Assembly: GCA_044361315.1 (NCBI GenBank)
Contig: JBIKJA010000006.1
Location: forward strand, 149,245-213,244
Reading direction: 5' to 3'
Origin: Crocinitomix sp044361315
GTDB taxonomy: Bacteria; Bacteroidota; Bacteroidia; Flavobacteriales_D; Crocinitomicaceae
Length of the DNA stretch: 64,000 bases
Shown here: positions 16,994-25,687 of the stretch, in pieces
Position numbering within the stretch: position 1 is the first letter of the stretch
Layout: each line of letters opens with the position of its first letter
Position numbers and translations under genes: made by a program
Notes under the pieces: generated by a model
The model's input: the letters and a program-made list of their open reading frames with translations, nothing else
Databases searched by the model: none
Told to the model about the DNA's origin: nothing

Positions 16994-19093
16994 GTGTCGG
17001 ATCTTTTTTTAACTCCAATCGAATATTTAAAAGGCGTAGGTCCAAAAAGAGGCACTGCGTTAAAAAAAGAATTAGGCATATACACTTTTGGTGATTTACT
17101 TTATTATTTTCCTTTTCGGTATATTGATCGTTCTGAATTTCAACAGATTTCGGCAATTCCAACCGCCATTGGAGCCGTGCAATTAAAGGGTAAAATTGTA
17201 AAAGTTAAAGAAATCGAAACGGGACGCATTAAACGCTTTGAAGCTGTTTTTGCGGATCAATCAGGACAAATAGATTTGATTTGGTTTAAAGGAATTAAGT
17301 GGATTAAACCAAAATTATTGCTTGGCACTGAATTAATTGTTTGGGGAAAACCGAAATTATTTGGGACAAAATTCTCCATTTCTCATCCTGAATTAGAATT
17401 TGTAATTTCTGAAAAAGAGGCTTCGGGCGGCTTACAACCAATTTATCACAGCAGCGAAAAACTTCAAAACGAAGGCTTTACGAGTAGAGGAATTGAACGT
17501 ATCATCAAAGAACTTTTACCAGCGATCAAAAATCATGTAAAAGAAGATTTGCCGGATTGGATTAAAAGTGATTTAGGCTTAATTAACAAAGAAAGTGCAC
17601 TTATTACCATTCATCAATCGACAAGTAAACAAGAAATTGAGCATGCGCGATTTCGCTTAAAATTTCAAGAATTATTTTACCTCCAACTCGAATTATTAAT
17701 CCGCAAAAAAATTACCCAACGAAAAATTAAAGGATTTAAATTTGATCAAGTTGGGGCGCCTTTTAATGAGTTTTTTGAAAAACACATACCTTTTGCCCTA
17801 ACCAATGCGCAAAAAAGAGTGATCAAAGAAATTCGGAAAGATTTAAGTTCGGGTGTTCACATGAACCGATTATTGCAAGGCGATGTTGGGAGCGGCAAAA
17901 CATTGGTAGCCTTAATGGTGATGCTCATTGCTATTGGAAACGGGTATCAAGCTTGTTTGATGGCGCCTACTTCTATTCTCGCAAACCAACATTATTTATC
18001 CATTAAAGATATGCTCAAAGAAATGGACCTGCGTGTTGAAATTTTGGTGGGGGCTACAAAAAAATCGGCCCGCAAAGTACTGCATGACAGCTTGGAACAT
18101 GGTAAAATTGATATCTTAATTGGAACCCACGCCCTGTTAGAAGAAGTAGTGGTGTACAAAAACTTGGGATTGGCGATAATTGATGAACAACATCGCTTTG
18201 GTGTGGCTCAACGTTCTAAATTATGGAAAAAAAACCTCCTCCCACCTCATCAATTGGTAATGACTGCTACCCCAATTCCACGCACGCTTGCCTTAACTTT
18301 TTATGGTGATTTGGATGTTTCAGTTATAGATGAAATGCCACCGGGTAGAAAAGATATTCAAACCTCGCATCGATTTGAATCGGCACGATTAAAAGTATTC
18401 CAATTTGTGGAGGAAGAGATCAAAAAAGGCAGACAAATTTATATTGTCTATCCTTTGATAGAAGAATCTGAAAAATTGGATTATCAAAATTTAATGGCAG
18501 GTTACGAATCTATTACTAGGAGATTTCCCTTGCCAAATTACCGAGTAAGTATCGTGCATGGGCAAATGTTACCTGAAGATAAAGAGTTTGAAATGCAAGA
18601 ATTTGTTGCTGGAAGAACTCAAATAATGGTGGCTACTACTGTGATTGAAGTCGGGGTAAATGTCCCTAATGCCAGTGTCATGATTATTGAAAGCGCCGAA
18701 AAATTTGGTTTATCGCAATTACATCAATTGAGAGGACGTGTAGGCCGAGGCGCTGAACAATCATTTTGTATTTTAATGAGCGGCTACAAATTAGGTGAAA
18801 ATGCCAAAAAACGCTTGGAAACTATGTGTGAAACCAATGATGGATTCAAAATTTCAGAAGTCGATCTTAAACTAAGAGGACCAGGTGACATTATGGGAAC
18901 TCAACAAAGCGGCCTTATGGATTTGCGGATTGCAGATTTGGCAAGAGATGGTCAAATTGTGCAAATTGCCCGTGACAAAGCAAAAGAATTACTTGAGAAA
19001 GATCCTCAATTAGCTTCGGTCGAACATCAATTTTTAGCAAAAAAATTACGCGCCTTGATACAAGCAAAACCAAATTGGAGCAGAATTAGTTAG
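16994..19093 (+). CDS. recG: ATP-dependent DNA helicase RecG
   Basis: 699-residue branch-migration helicase that remodels stalled forks and Holliday junctions. The N-terminal wedge domain contains YLKGVGPKRGTALKKELGI and an OB fold. The helicase core has Walker A LLQGDVGSGKTLVAL, the DEQH box (IIDEQHRFGVAQR), MTATPIPRTLAL, and the C-terminal motif QLHQLRGRVGRG. The start is GTG; a TAG lies directly before it in frame, and the product begins MSDLFLTPIEYLKG as expected. Confidence 0.96.
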   Translation: MSDLFLTPIEYLKGVGPKRGTALKKELGIYTFGDLLYYFPFRYIDRSEFQQISAIPTAIGAVQLKGKIVKVKEIETGRIKRFEAVFADQSGQIDLIWFKGIKWIKPKLLLGTELIVWGKPKLFGTKFSISHPELEFVISEKEASGGLQPIYHSSEKLQNEGFTSRGIERIIKELLPAIKNHVKEDLPDWIKSDLGLINKESALITIHQSTSKQEIEHARFRLKFQELFYLQLELLIRKKITQRKIKGFKFDQVGAPFNEFFEKHIPFALTNAQKRVIKEIRKDLSSGVHMNRLLQGDVGSGKTLVALMVMLIAIGNGYQACLMAPTSILANQHYLSIKDMLKEMDLRVEILVGATKKSARKVLHDSLEHGKIDILIGTHALLEEVVVYKNLGLAIIDEQHRFGVAQRSKLWKKNLLPPHQLVMTATPIPRTLALTFYGDLDVSVIDEMPPGRKDIQTSHRFESARLKVFQFVEEEIKKGRQIYIVYPLIEESEKLDYQNLMAGYESITRRFPLPNYRVSIVHGQMLPEDKEFEMQEFVAGRTQIMVATTVIEVGVNVPNASVMIIESAEKFGLSQLHQLRGRVGRGAEQSFCILMSGYKLGENAKKRLETMCETNDGFKISEVDLKLRGPGDIMGTQQSGLMDLRIADLARDGQIVQIARDKAKELLEKDPQLASVEHQFLAKKLRALIQAKPNWSRIS

Positions 19094-19175
19094 CCGAACA
19101 TGATAATAATTGTGTCGAACTTTCTGAAATAAAACACGTATCTTCGGAAAGAAATCTATTTAATCGCTAACTAAC

Positions 19176-19517
19176 ATGAAATTCATTTTGCTATTCTCTT
19201 TCCTAAGCCTTTCGATCAATGTTTTTTCGCAAGTTTCAGGCGAAATTATCGTTGTTGGAAGAAAAATTGAATCGGAAATCGCCTATACTTTTCCGATGAA
19301 AACGAGTGGTGTTTTAGTATTTGCCATTGCCGTAAACACCGAAGGCAAAGTAATTGCATGTGATTTATTAAAAGATCAATCCACCATTTCCAGTATGCGG
19401 TATATTTACGAGTCTAAAAATTTAATCTTATCCCAACTTAAATTCCAAAGAGGCAATGGATTTCCAACTTATCACAAAGGAATCGTAACTATGCGAGCAG
19501 TAGTACCAGAAAACTAG
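19176..19517 (+). CDS. Small secreted protein, possibly TonB-C-like fold
   Basis: 113 residues with a signal peptide (about 1-19, SLSINVFSQ). The mature part contains SGVLVFAIAVNTEGKVIACD, then a helix and LKFQRGNG, a layout reminiscent of the small TonB C-terminal domain but with no anchor or linker. I do not recognise a specific family. It stands alone between recG and the SGNH protein gene. Confidence 0.6.
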   Translation: MKFILLFSFLSLSINVFSQVSGEIIVVGRKIESEIAYTFPMKTSGVLVFAIAVNTEGKVIACDLLKDQSTISSMRYIYESKNLILSQLKFQRGNGFPTYHKGIVTMRAVVPEN

Positions 19518-19606
19518 GTTTCCAATAATCGACGAATAATTTTATTTTTTAGAGCGGACATTTTTGTGTTTACGCACGTCTGTCCTACAATTAAAACAAA
19601 TCAAAA

Positions 19607-20833
19607 ATGAAAAAAATACTACTACTTACATTTATTTTGTCGTCCACGCTCTATGGACAAATTGAAAAAAAAGTATGTTTCATCGGAAACAGTTATACGT
19701 ATGCGAATGATTTGCCAGGTCAAATTGCTGGTATTGCCGCTGCGGATGGAAATACCTTGATCAAAGATCAAAACACACCGGGAGGTTATACATTTGAGGG
19801 GCACTCAACCAATACAACTTCTTTAACTAAAATTGCTGGAAATACGTGGGATTATGTGGTGCTTCAAGAACAAAGTCAACGTCCTTCGTTTCCTTATGAA
19901 CAAGTAAATACCGAAGTTGTGCCCTTTGCTAAAATTTTATGTGATTCAATTCGGGCAGCCAATGAATGTGCCATTCCACTTTTTTACAATACTTGGGGGC
20001 GAAGAGATGGCGATGCGATGTGGGATTCCATCAATACTTTTGAAAAAATGAATCAACGTCTTTATTATGCGTACGAGCGAATTGCCGATATGAATAGTGG
20101 TAAAATATCACCAGTTGGAATTGGATTTGAACATATTAAAAATGACATAGATTCGCCCGTTGCGTTTACTGATTTATATGTTGGCGATGGCAGTCACCCT
20201 TCTTCGTACGGAACTTATTTAGCAGCTTGCTTATTTTACGAACAGATTTTTGACATATCAGCCGAAGGGAATACCTATTTACCCGATGGTGTAAGCGAAA
20301 GTCAGGCAACCTACTTACAATCGGTGGCCTCGTGGGTTCTGCATGAGGTCGATTCTATTGAATTAGATTTTACCCAACCAATTGCGGCTTTTGAGATCAC
20401 TTACGATGGATTAACAGCCAGTTTTGACAATCAAAGCGAACATGCCTTTACCTATTTTTGGGATTTTGGAGATGGAGCCACCAGCACGGAAGAAAATCCT
20501 ATACACACCTTTCCTGATGCGACGGATTATACTATCACCCTAACTGCAATTTATTGTGAACGTGAAAATACGGTTGATCAAGATGGTGTCAATACTTCCT
20601 CAACAAACGAACTAAAAATGGTTGATTTTGAAATATATCCGAACCCTTCGTTGAATGGTGAAGTCTGGATTAATTATCAAGGTAGTGCAGAAACATTGCT
20701 GATTTACGGGGTAGATGGTTCATTGCTTTCCACCCTTTCAATTACGCCATACTCTCCATTTCAAATTAGCCTTGCTACAGGATTTTATTTCCTACGAATT
20801 GGTGACCTACGACAAAGACTATTGATTTTATAA
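19607..20833 (+). CDS. Secreted SGNH-like hydrolase with PKD and T9SS sorting domains
   Basis: 408 residues. Signal peptide about 1-17 (STLYGQ). Residues about 20-245 look like an SGNH/GDSL hydrolase: FIGNSYTYAND carries the candidate nucleophile Ser, VVLQEQSQRP lies in the block III region, and DGSHPSSYGTYLAA gives the Asp-x-x-His pair. Residues about 255-335 are a PKD domain (YFWDFGDGATSTEENPIHTF). Residues about 340-408 are a type A T9SS sorting domain (FEIYPNPSLNGEVWINY, GFYFLRIGDLRQRLLIL). Predicted to be an extracellular or surface esterase; the substrate is unknown. A terminator-like hairpin follows. Confidence 0.82.
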   Translation: MKKILLLTFILSSTLYGQIEKKVCFIGNSYTYANDLPGQIAGIAAADGNTLIKDQNTPGGYTFEGHSTNTTSLTKIAGNTWDYVVLQEQSQRPSFPYEQVNTEVVPFAKILCDSIRAANECAIPLFYNTWGRRDGDAMWDSINTFEKMNQRLYYAYERIADMNSGKISPVGIGFEHIKNDIDSPVAFTDLYVGDGSHPSSYGTYLAACLFYEQIFDISAEGNTYLPDGVSESQATYLQSVASWVLHEVDSIELDFTQPIAAFEITYDGLTASFDNQSEHAFTYFWDFGDGATSTEENPIHTFPDATDYTITLTAIYCERENTVDQDGVNTSSTNELKMVDFEIYPNPSLNGEVWINYQGSAETLLIYGVDGSLLSTLSITPYSPFQISLATGFYFLRIGDLRQRLLIL

Positions 20834-20874
20834 TAAACAGAAGTCATCAAACTTTGGGACTTATTTCTCAAAAT

Positions 20875-20919
20875 AAGCCCCATTATTATTGATAATGCCA
20901 AAAATGATGGGGCTTTAAA
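20875..20919. terminator. Hairpin between convergent genes, probable bidirectional terminator
   Basis: AAGCCCCATTATT pairs with AATGATGGGGCTT (one G-T pair, 15-base loop) in the gap between two convergent genes. T-tracts on both sides are short. Confidence 0.65.
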
Positions 20920-20946
20920 ACTTTATAGACGACTTAAAAGGGAATC

Positions 20947-21579
20947 TTAATCTTTAAAATCGCTTTGGTTTTTAGGATCTTCGTTAAAGAAAATCTTTAC
21001 CTCAGCCACATCCTTTAAGAAATCAATTTTACCAATCTCCACACGGTTAATTTTTAACCCTGTACGTTTTTCTAAATCTTCAATTAAAAGGTGATTATTC
21101 GCTGGTTTTATATTTTCAATTTTTTCATAAATCACCAATTTATCAATTTCGTGACTTTGCAACCACAAATTTTCCATCAAATACACCATCAACCAAACAA
21201 CCCCATTAATAAAACCAACCTCTGCATAACTTAATTTATTTGACAGGGCATTGATCACCGACAAACCAATCACTAAAAACAAATACGTCATTTCACGAAT
21301 TCGCATTGAGCCAGTGCGATATCGGATGATACCAAAAATCGCAAACAAACCAAGTCCCATTCCTACTTCCATTTCAAACTTTTTCAAGGCGAAACAGATT
21401 AAAAATGAAATGACCGAGATCATGTAAAAGGTGAACAAATAACTTTTCCTTGGAGTTTTTTCATAATAAACGTATCGTACGATAACGGTTAAGAAAAATA
21501 AGTTGATGAAAAATCGTATAATCAAAGTCCATAGATCTTCGTCATATATTTTCATTCCAAAAAAGGTTGCTGATTCCAT
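20947..21579 (-). CDS. DUF4956 membrane protein
   Basis: 210 residues with about four transmembrane segments in the first 145 (FINLFFLTVIVRYVYY, FTFYMISVISFLICFAL, GMGLGLFAIFGIIRYR, TYLFLVIGLSVINAL). A cytoplasmic tail of about 60 residues follows. The GLGLFAIFGIIRYRT block is characteristic of DUF4956. It starts one base after the VTC-domain gene, a pairing that is common in bacteria. It is thought to be the membrane partner in polyphosphate or polymer metabolism, though the function is not established. Confidence 0.85.
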   Translation of the reverse strand: MESATFFGMKIYDEDLWTLIIRFFINLFFLTVIVRYVYYEKTPRKSYLFTFYMISVISFLICFALKKFEMEVGMGLGLFAIFGIIRYRTGSMRIREMTYLFLVIGLSVINALSNKLSYAEVGFINGVVWLMVYLMENLWLQSHEIDKLVIYEKIENIKPANNHLLIEDLEKRTGLKINRVEIGKIDFLKDVAEVKIFFNEDPKNQSDFKD

Positions 21580-21580
21580 T

Positions 21581-22333
21581 CTATATTAATTTATCTATTA
21601 AAATTATTTTCTCTTTAAAACTATTGTATTTCAACGCTGGATAAAGCGCTATTGCTCCAATGCAATATTTACTCATTCCAGATGGCCGAATTTCATGCTC
21701 CTTCATTAAACTATAAAAAAGACTTACGCGATTTGCATTTTCTTGTTTCAATTCGGCAACAACAACGTGATCGTATGAAACATCCTTCCCGTTAAACTCA
21801 AATGCTAATCCAATATCCAAAGTCACCCGTTCCTTGTCTTCGTTATTCACCAAGGTAATTCGCTCAAAACTATTCCAAAGCTTAGGTTCCAACTGAATTT
21901 CCTCCTTCATTATCTTGTTGATATAAAGCGCAGAAAAAGGCGCTAATTCGAGCTGGAAATCCTCCAAAGCAATCCTGTTTTTAATCGTCCGTCCTTTGTA
22001 TTTATTTTTGATTTCAAGGAAAAAAAGTTTTGATTCGACATAATTACGAATCCTAACTTTAAAACGATTCCCTTTTTTATTGTGATGATCTTGGTACAAT
22101 CTAAAATCTTTGGTATCAAAATAAAGAGTTTTATACGATGAAATCAAATGACCTTCAATGTTCAAAACGCGGTACTTCGATTTTAATTCAACCAATAAAT
22201 CCGACAGCAGTGTCCTTTTAAAAACAAACTTCGTATCTGTTCGATTCATCAATTTTACACTGTCCATTTCAGATAATGAGATGCCTTCAAAAAGGTGCAA
22301 GGTCTGAATATCTTGATTTCTAATTAGCGTCAT
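21581..22333 (-). CDS. VTC-domain protein (polyphosphate polymerase-like)
   Basis: 250 residues of the CYTH/VTC superfamily. Visible features of the triphosphate tunnel are basic strand motifs: RTDTKFVFKRTLL near the N-terminus, HHNKKGNRFKVRIRNY, FFLEIKNKYKGRTIKNR, and the C-terminal VVAELKQEN and RPSGMSKYCIGA. Related eukaryotic Vtc4 makes polyphosphate from ATP. Bacterial stand-alone VTC proteins are assumed to bind or polymerise phosphate, but direct evidence is limited. First gene of a two-gene unit with DUF4956. Confidence 0.85.
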   Translation of the reverse strand: MTLIRNQDIQTLHLFEGISLSEMDSVKLMNRTDTKFVFKRTLLSDLLVELKSKYRVLNIEGHLISSYKTLYFDTKDFRLYQDHHNKKGNRFKVRIRNYVESKLFFLEIKNKYKGRTIKNRIALEDFQLELAPFSALYINKIMKEEIQLEPKLWNSFERITLVNNEDKERVTLDIGLAFEFNGKDVSYDHVVVAELKQENANRVSLFYSLMKEHEIRPSGMSKYCIGAIALYPALKYNSFKEKIILIDKLI

Positions 22334-22476
22334 CTGGGTGCAAAAATAATCTAATTTTCGATTTGTTAACTTTTGTCCAAAAAATGGATTATTTGTAAGA
22401 TTTCAATCTATAAAAAAAATTAAGGTGAAAAGATCCGAAATTTGACCTAAGAGAAACAATTTTTAAGATTATTCGC

Positions 22477-22504
22477 TTTTGATCTGTAGGAAATTTGTAT
22501 CTTG
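22477..22504 (+). promoter_or_regulatory. Possible promoter of cdd
   Basis: TTTTG at 22477-22481, 16 bases, then TATCTTG at 22498-22504. The -7 box is one T short of consensus. It would rule out the longer open frame that begins at 22495. Confidence 0.4.
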
Positions 22505-22542
22505 GACCCCTTCAAGAAAATACCAGACCAGAAACACAGCAC

Positions 22543-23019
22543 ATGGCAAAAAAACAAATCACCATTTCATACGAAGAAAGCACCTATCAAACTTTAACCG
22601 ATGTTGGCTTTAAGGAGCTGATCGACACCACGATTCTTTTTTCAAAAAATGCTTATGCCCCCTACTCCAACTTTCGCGTAAGTGCGGGGTTAAGATTAAA
22701 AAATGGCACCATTTTATGTGGAGCAAATGTCGAAAACGCATCTTATCCTGTTTCTATTTGTGCCGAACGTACGCTCATTTCCAACACGATTGTCAACTAC
22801 TCAAATACGATCATTGAAGAAATTGTTGTTTACGTGGATAAAGATTTGAACGAACCTGTGCCGCCTTGTGGTATGTGTCGCCAAGCGTTGTTGGAGGCAG
22901 AACAGCGCCAAAAATCAGTGATTAAATTGAGTATGGTGGCAAAAAACGGAAAAATCCTCACGGTTGCCTCTTGCAGCGATTTATTGCCTTGGTCGTTTGA
23001 TGGTTCGTATTTAGAGTAA
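22543..23019 (+). CDS. cdd: Cytidine deaminase
   Basis: 158-residue zinc enzyme of the small tetrameric type that deaminates cytidine and deoxycytidine for pyrimidine salvage. Seen: the substrate motif YSNFRVSAGLRLKNG, CGANVENASY, the catalytic CAERT (Zn-binding Cys plus the proton-shuttling Glu) and PPCGMCRQAL with the other two Zn cysteines. The ATG at 22543 is chosen over the frame start at 22495 because the extension overlaps a promoter-like sequence. It converges with the next gene with no spacer. Confidence 0.95.
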   Translation: MAKKQITISYEESTYQTLTDVGFKELIDTTILFSKNAYAPYSNFRVSAGLRLKNGTILCGANVENASYPVSICAERTLISNTIVNYSNTIIEEIVVYVDKDLNEPVPPCGMCRQALLEAEQRQKSVIKLSMVAKNGKILTVASCSDLLPWSFDGSYLE

Positions 23020-23739
23020 TTATTCATCCTCATCAGCTAAAGGATCTGGTGGAGGCAAATCGCTTTGGTTATACGATTTTGATAAATACGTTAATGGAAT
23101 GCGCACATTAAAATACAAACTTTTCAATTTGTAGCGCCCTTTTTGTTGCGATTTTGAGAAATAGAGTCGGTCGCACACCCCTTCCAAAAACTGATTTTTA
23201 ACTTCAAGACCTAAATTAGAGGTAATGTAATATTCATCGTCCACCGAAATAACTACAAAACTATTTTCACACGTTTGCCCACGTCCGCTGGCATAAATCA
23301 CCTCTAAAAACGAGACATATTTTTTTGCATACAAGGTCGCCATTTCGGTATTTTTCATCAAATTGTACACCAAAATCAACTTCAAAATCGCATCCAAATT
23401 CACCGGATTTTCTTTTAATCCCGCCAAACACAGCACCTCTAAATCTGTCAATGGCAAATTATTAGCTACACCGTCTTTAATTTTTTTCTCCGCTTCCGAA
23501 GCACCGTAAGGGTAATAATAATCTTGAAAAATATTTCCATAATATAAATGGTGATAATCGGTAGCTGTCAGGTTTGTATCATTGGCCAAAAACCGATTCA
23601 CCAAGGTGGGGTAATAAAAATTTGAAGTTGAATCCGAAACCGCCACCTTCACCTCATCAAAATTCACTTCAGAAATCACCTGTGCAATACACTCTTGGTA
23701 AAAAAAAGTAAAAATCACTGCCACGGTGAATTGCCTCAT
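23020..23739 (-). CDS. DUF4919 family secreted protein
   Basis: 239 residues. The first 20 form a rather weak signal peptide ending CIAQ. The mature part has the DUF4919-like layout: NFYYPTLVNRF, LTATDYHHLYYGNIFQ, then a helical stretch (LDAILKLILVYNLM) and a beta-rich C-terminus with the acidic tail DPLADEDE. The family is widespread in Bacteroidota and of unknown function. The stop codon abuts that of cdd. Confidence 0.7.
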   Translation of the reverse strand: MRQFTVAVIFTFFYQECIAQVISEVNFDEVKVAVSDSTSNFYYPTLVNRFLANDTNLTATDYHHLYYGNIFQDYYYPYGASEAEKKIKDGVANNLPLTDLEVLCLAGLKENPVNLDAILKLILVYNLMKNTEMATLYAKKYVSFLEVIYASGRGQTCENSFVVISVDDEYYITSNLGLEVKNQFLEGVCDRLYFSKSQQKGRYKLKSLYFNVRIPLTYLSKSYNQSDLPPPDPLADEDE

Positions 23740-23990
23740 ACAAACTTTTTATTGGAGTATAACTCTAAAATTTAAAAAGTTACAAAAAGGATGTTTTAAA
23801 ACAAGCCCTATTTTTAGATCTGAACAATCGACGATAATACAGACAGTACAATTGATAAGCGCTATAATAATCTAATTTCATCCTGCCTGTATCAGAACTA
23901 ACGCATCCGCACAGGCAAAAAGAGTCTACAATTGTTCTGCCAGTCAAGAATTAAACTAGCTTTTTTTCTAACACAACTACCGTTGCAAAA

Positions 23991-24024
23991 TTTCGTTATA
24001 TTAGCTTCATTTTAGCTAACGAAA
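23991..24024. repeat. Inverted repeat in non-coding DNA
   Basis: TTTCGTTA and TAACGAAA arms (8 bp) separated by 18 bases. The spacer itself holds TTAGC and GCTAA in inverted order. It could be a protein-binding site or a weak hairpin; no T-run follows. Confidence 0.5.
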
Positions 24025-24203
24025 CATAAAAAAATTTAGAATTCCATTTATCCAATTAAAAATATATAAGAAATTACAATTGAAAATTAATTAGAAAAAT
24101 GTGTCCAAGTTTTTGCGTTTAAGACACTCCAATTGAGTCCTAGACCTCTTCTAAAATCTACATGCTAAACCCACTATTTTGTATCCTAAACTTTTTGAAA
24201 TTT

Positions 24204-24353
24204 GGTGATTTTGCCACCTAATCCCGCTATTCGCTGTAGTTGTCATTTTGCCACATAAGGCAACTAGGTTGTTTTACATGTTTCCGTTGGTCACACGCAA
24301 ACAACCAGTTCGCTAAATGCGCCAAAACGACATGCTGCCGCTACTATCGGGGG
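24204..24353 (-). repeat. Two-hairpin intergenic repeat, copy A
   Basis: Read on the minus strand: 5' flank GATAGTAGCGGCAGC. A long nested hairpin follows: TGTCGTTTTGGC pairs with GGCAAAATGACA with two mismatches, and inside it AACTGGTTGTTT pairs with AAACAACCTAGTT with one bulge. Then comes the 3' flank ACTACAGCGAATAGCGGG, then a second small hairpin GGTG/CACC. The flanks resemble copies B, C and D; the stems do not. Confidence 0.65.
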
Positions 24354-24389
24354 TAGGAATTCTTCCAATTTAATTCGAATTCGCAAAAG

Positions 24390-24474
24390 GGATGGAAGCG
24401 GAGCTCATTTTGTGCCTTTTTTAGCACAAAATAGCGGGAGTGTACAGCCCGGTTTGCTGCCCAATTTATTGGGG
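24390..24474 (+). repeat. Two-hairpin intergenic repeat, copy B
   Basis: 5' flank GGATGGAAGCGGAGCTC, hairpin ATTTTGTGC/GCACAAAAT (9 bp, 24407-24432), 3' flank ATAGCGGGAGTGTACAGCCC, then a second hairpin CCCAAT/ATTGGG (24460-24473). It lies 36 bases from copy A in the opposite orientation. Confidence 0.7.
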
Positions 24475-24566
24475 AGAAAATTTGCCCAAGTAATTGTTAA
24501 AAAAATATTATTGCAATTGCCCTGAGGTTTCGTGAGTGTGGTTCAATTTTATTAAAAATAAACATT

Positions 24567-24574
24567 TATATTTG
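24567..24574 (+). promoter_or_regulatory. -7 box of pdhA
   Basis: TATATTTG, an exact TAnnTTTG match, 27 bases before the ATG. No convincing -33 element. Confidence 0.6.
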
Positions 24575-24601
24575 TACATTAATAAAGACAAAAAGTGCAT
24601 T

Positions 24602-25657
24602 ATGGCCACAAAAAGTGTGACTGAAAAAAACCCTGTAAAGGCGACTAGAAAATCGGCGGGTACTAAGTTTTCGAAAGAAACTTATGTGAAATGGTACAAA
24701 GATATGTTGTTGATTAGGAAGTTTGAGGAGCGAATTTCTCAACTTTATATTCAACAAAAATTTGGCGGTTTTTTACACGTATATATTGGTCAAGAAGCTG
24801 TGGCTGTTGGTGCTGTATCTGCAACAAAAAAAGGTGATAAACACATTACTGCTTACCGCGATCATGGTCACCCAATTGCTTTAGGTACCGACCCACGCGT
24901 GTTGGCTGCCGAATTGTATGGTAAAATCACAGGCTGTTCGAAAGGGAAAGGTGGATCAATGCACTTTTTTGATGTAGAACGTGGTTTTTATGGTGGACAT
25001 GGAATTGTAGGTGCACAAATTCCGATGGGTGCTGGACTTGCTTTTGCCGATAAATATAAAGGAAACGATAACGTTACTTTATGTTCGTTTGGCGATGGTG
25101 CAGCGCGTCAAGGATCGTTGCACGAAACCTTTAACATGGCCATGATTTGGAAACTTCCAGTAATTTTTATTATTGAAAACAATAATTACGCCATGGGTAC
25201 TTCGGTTGAACGTACCACGAATGTTTTGGACATGTCAAAAATGGGATTGTCCTACGAAATGCCTTCGTTTGTGGTGGATGGAATGCGCCCTGAAGCGGTG
25301 CACGAAGCAATTGAAGAGGCGGCTGCAAGAGCACGTCGCGGTGATGGCCCAACTTTATTGGATATTCGCACATACCGATATAAAGGACATTCAATGTCGG
25401 ATCCTCAAAAATACCGCTCAAAAGATGAAGTTTCGGAATGGCAAGAAAAAGATCCAATTGATCACGTTTTATCTGTGATTAAAGAAAATAATTTTTTGTC
25501 GGAAAAAGAGATCACTGAAATTGATGAATGGGTGAAAAAAGAGGTGGCTGAGTCAATTAAATTTGCAGAAGATTCGCCGCTCCCAGACCCATCTGAATTG
25601 TATGTGGACGTTTATACTCAAACAGATTATCCTTACGTAAAGGAATTTTTAGCATAA
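24602..25657 (+). CDS. pdhA: Pyruvate dehydrogenase E1 component, alpha subunit
   Basis: 351-residue thiamine-diphosphate enzyme subunit that, with E1 beta, decarboxylates pyruvate and acetylates the lipoyl arm of E2. Seen: FGGFLHVYIGQEAVAVGA, the TPP/Mg motif beginning GDGAARQGSLHETFNMA and ending ENNNYAMGT, and the phosphorylation-loop region YRYKGHSMSDPQKYR. The ATG at 24602 follows the promoter box; the longer frame from 24536 would run through the promoter and is rejected. The E1 beta gene is not next to it, so the complex is split across loci. It is followed by pdhC after 30 bases. Confidence 0.95.
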   Translation: MATKSVTEKNPVKATRKSAGTKFSKETYVKWYKDMLLIRKFEERISQLYIQQKFGGFLHVYIGQEAVAVGAVSATKKGDKHITAYRDHGHPIALGTDPRVLAAELYGKITGCSKGKGGSMHFFDVERGFYGGHGIVGAQIPMGAGLAFADKYKGNDNVTLCSFGDGAARQGSLHETFNMAMIWKLPVIFIIENNNYAMGTSVERTTNVLDMSKMGLSYEMPSFVVDGMRPEAVHEAIEEAAARARRGDGPTLLDIRTYRYKGHSMSDPQKYRSKDEVSEWQEKDPIDHVLSVIKENNFLSEKEITEIDEWVKKEVAESIKFAEDSPLPDPSELYVDVYTQTDYPYVKEFLA

Positions 25658-25687
25658 GAAAATTAATCATTGGAAAGAATTTAGAAA

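Larger units (their letters stand above)
23740..24566. other. Long non-coding region containing two structured repeats
   Basis: About 830 bases without a credible open frame on either strand. The left part (23740-24200) is AT-rich and holds one inverted repeat near 23991-24024. The right part (24204-24474) is occupied by two head-to-head copies of the two-hairpin repeat listed separately. The promoter of pdhA follows. I see no transposase remnant or RNA gene that I can name. Confidence 0.6.

Noticed and set aside
23740..24200. Possible degraded gene or small RNA in the long gap before pdhA
   Set aside because: No protein motif in any frame and no recognisable RNA fold; only one inverted repeat is visible.
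24536..24601. N-terminal extension of pdhA
   Set aside because: It runs through the -7 box at 24567-24574; the ATG at 24602 gives the expected N-terminus.
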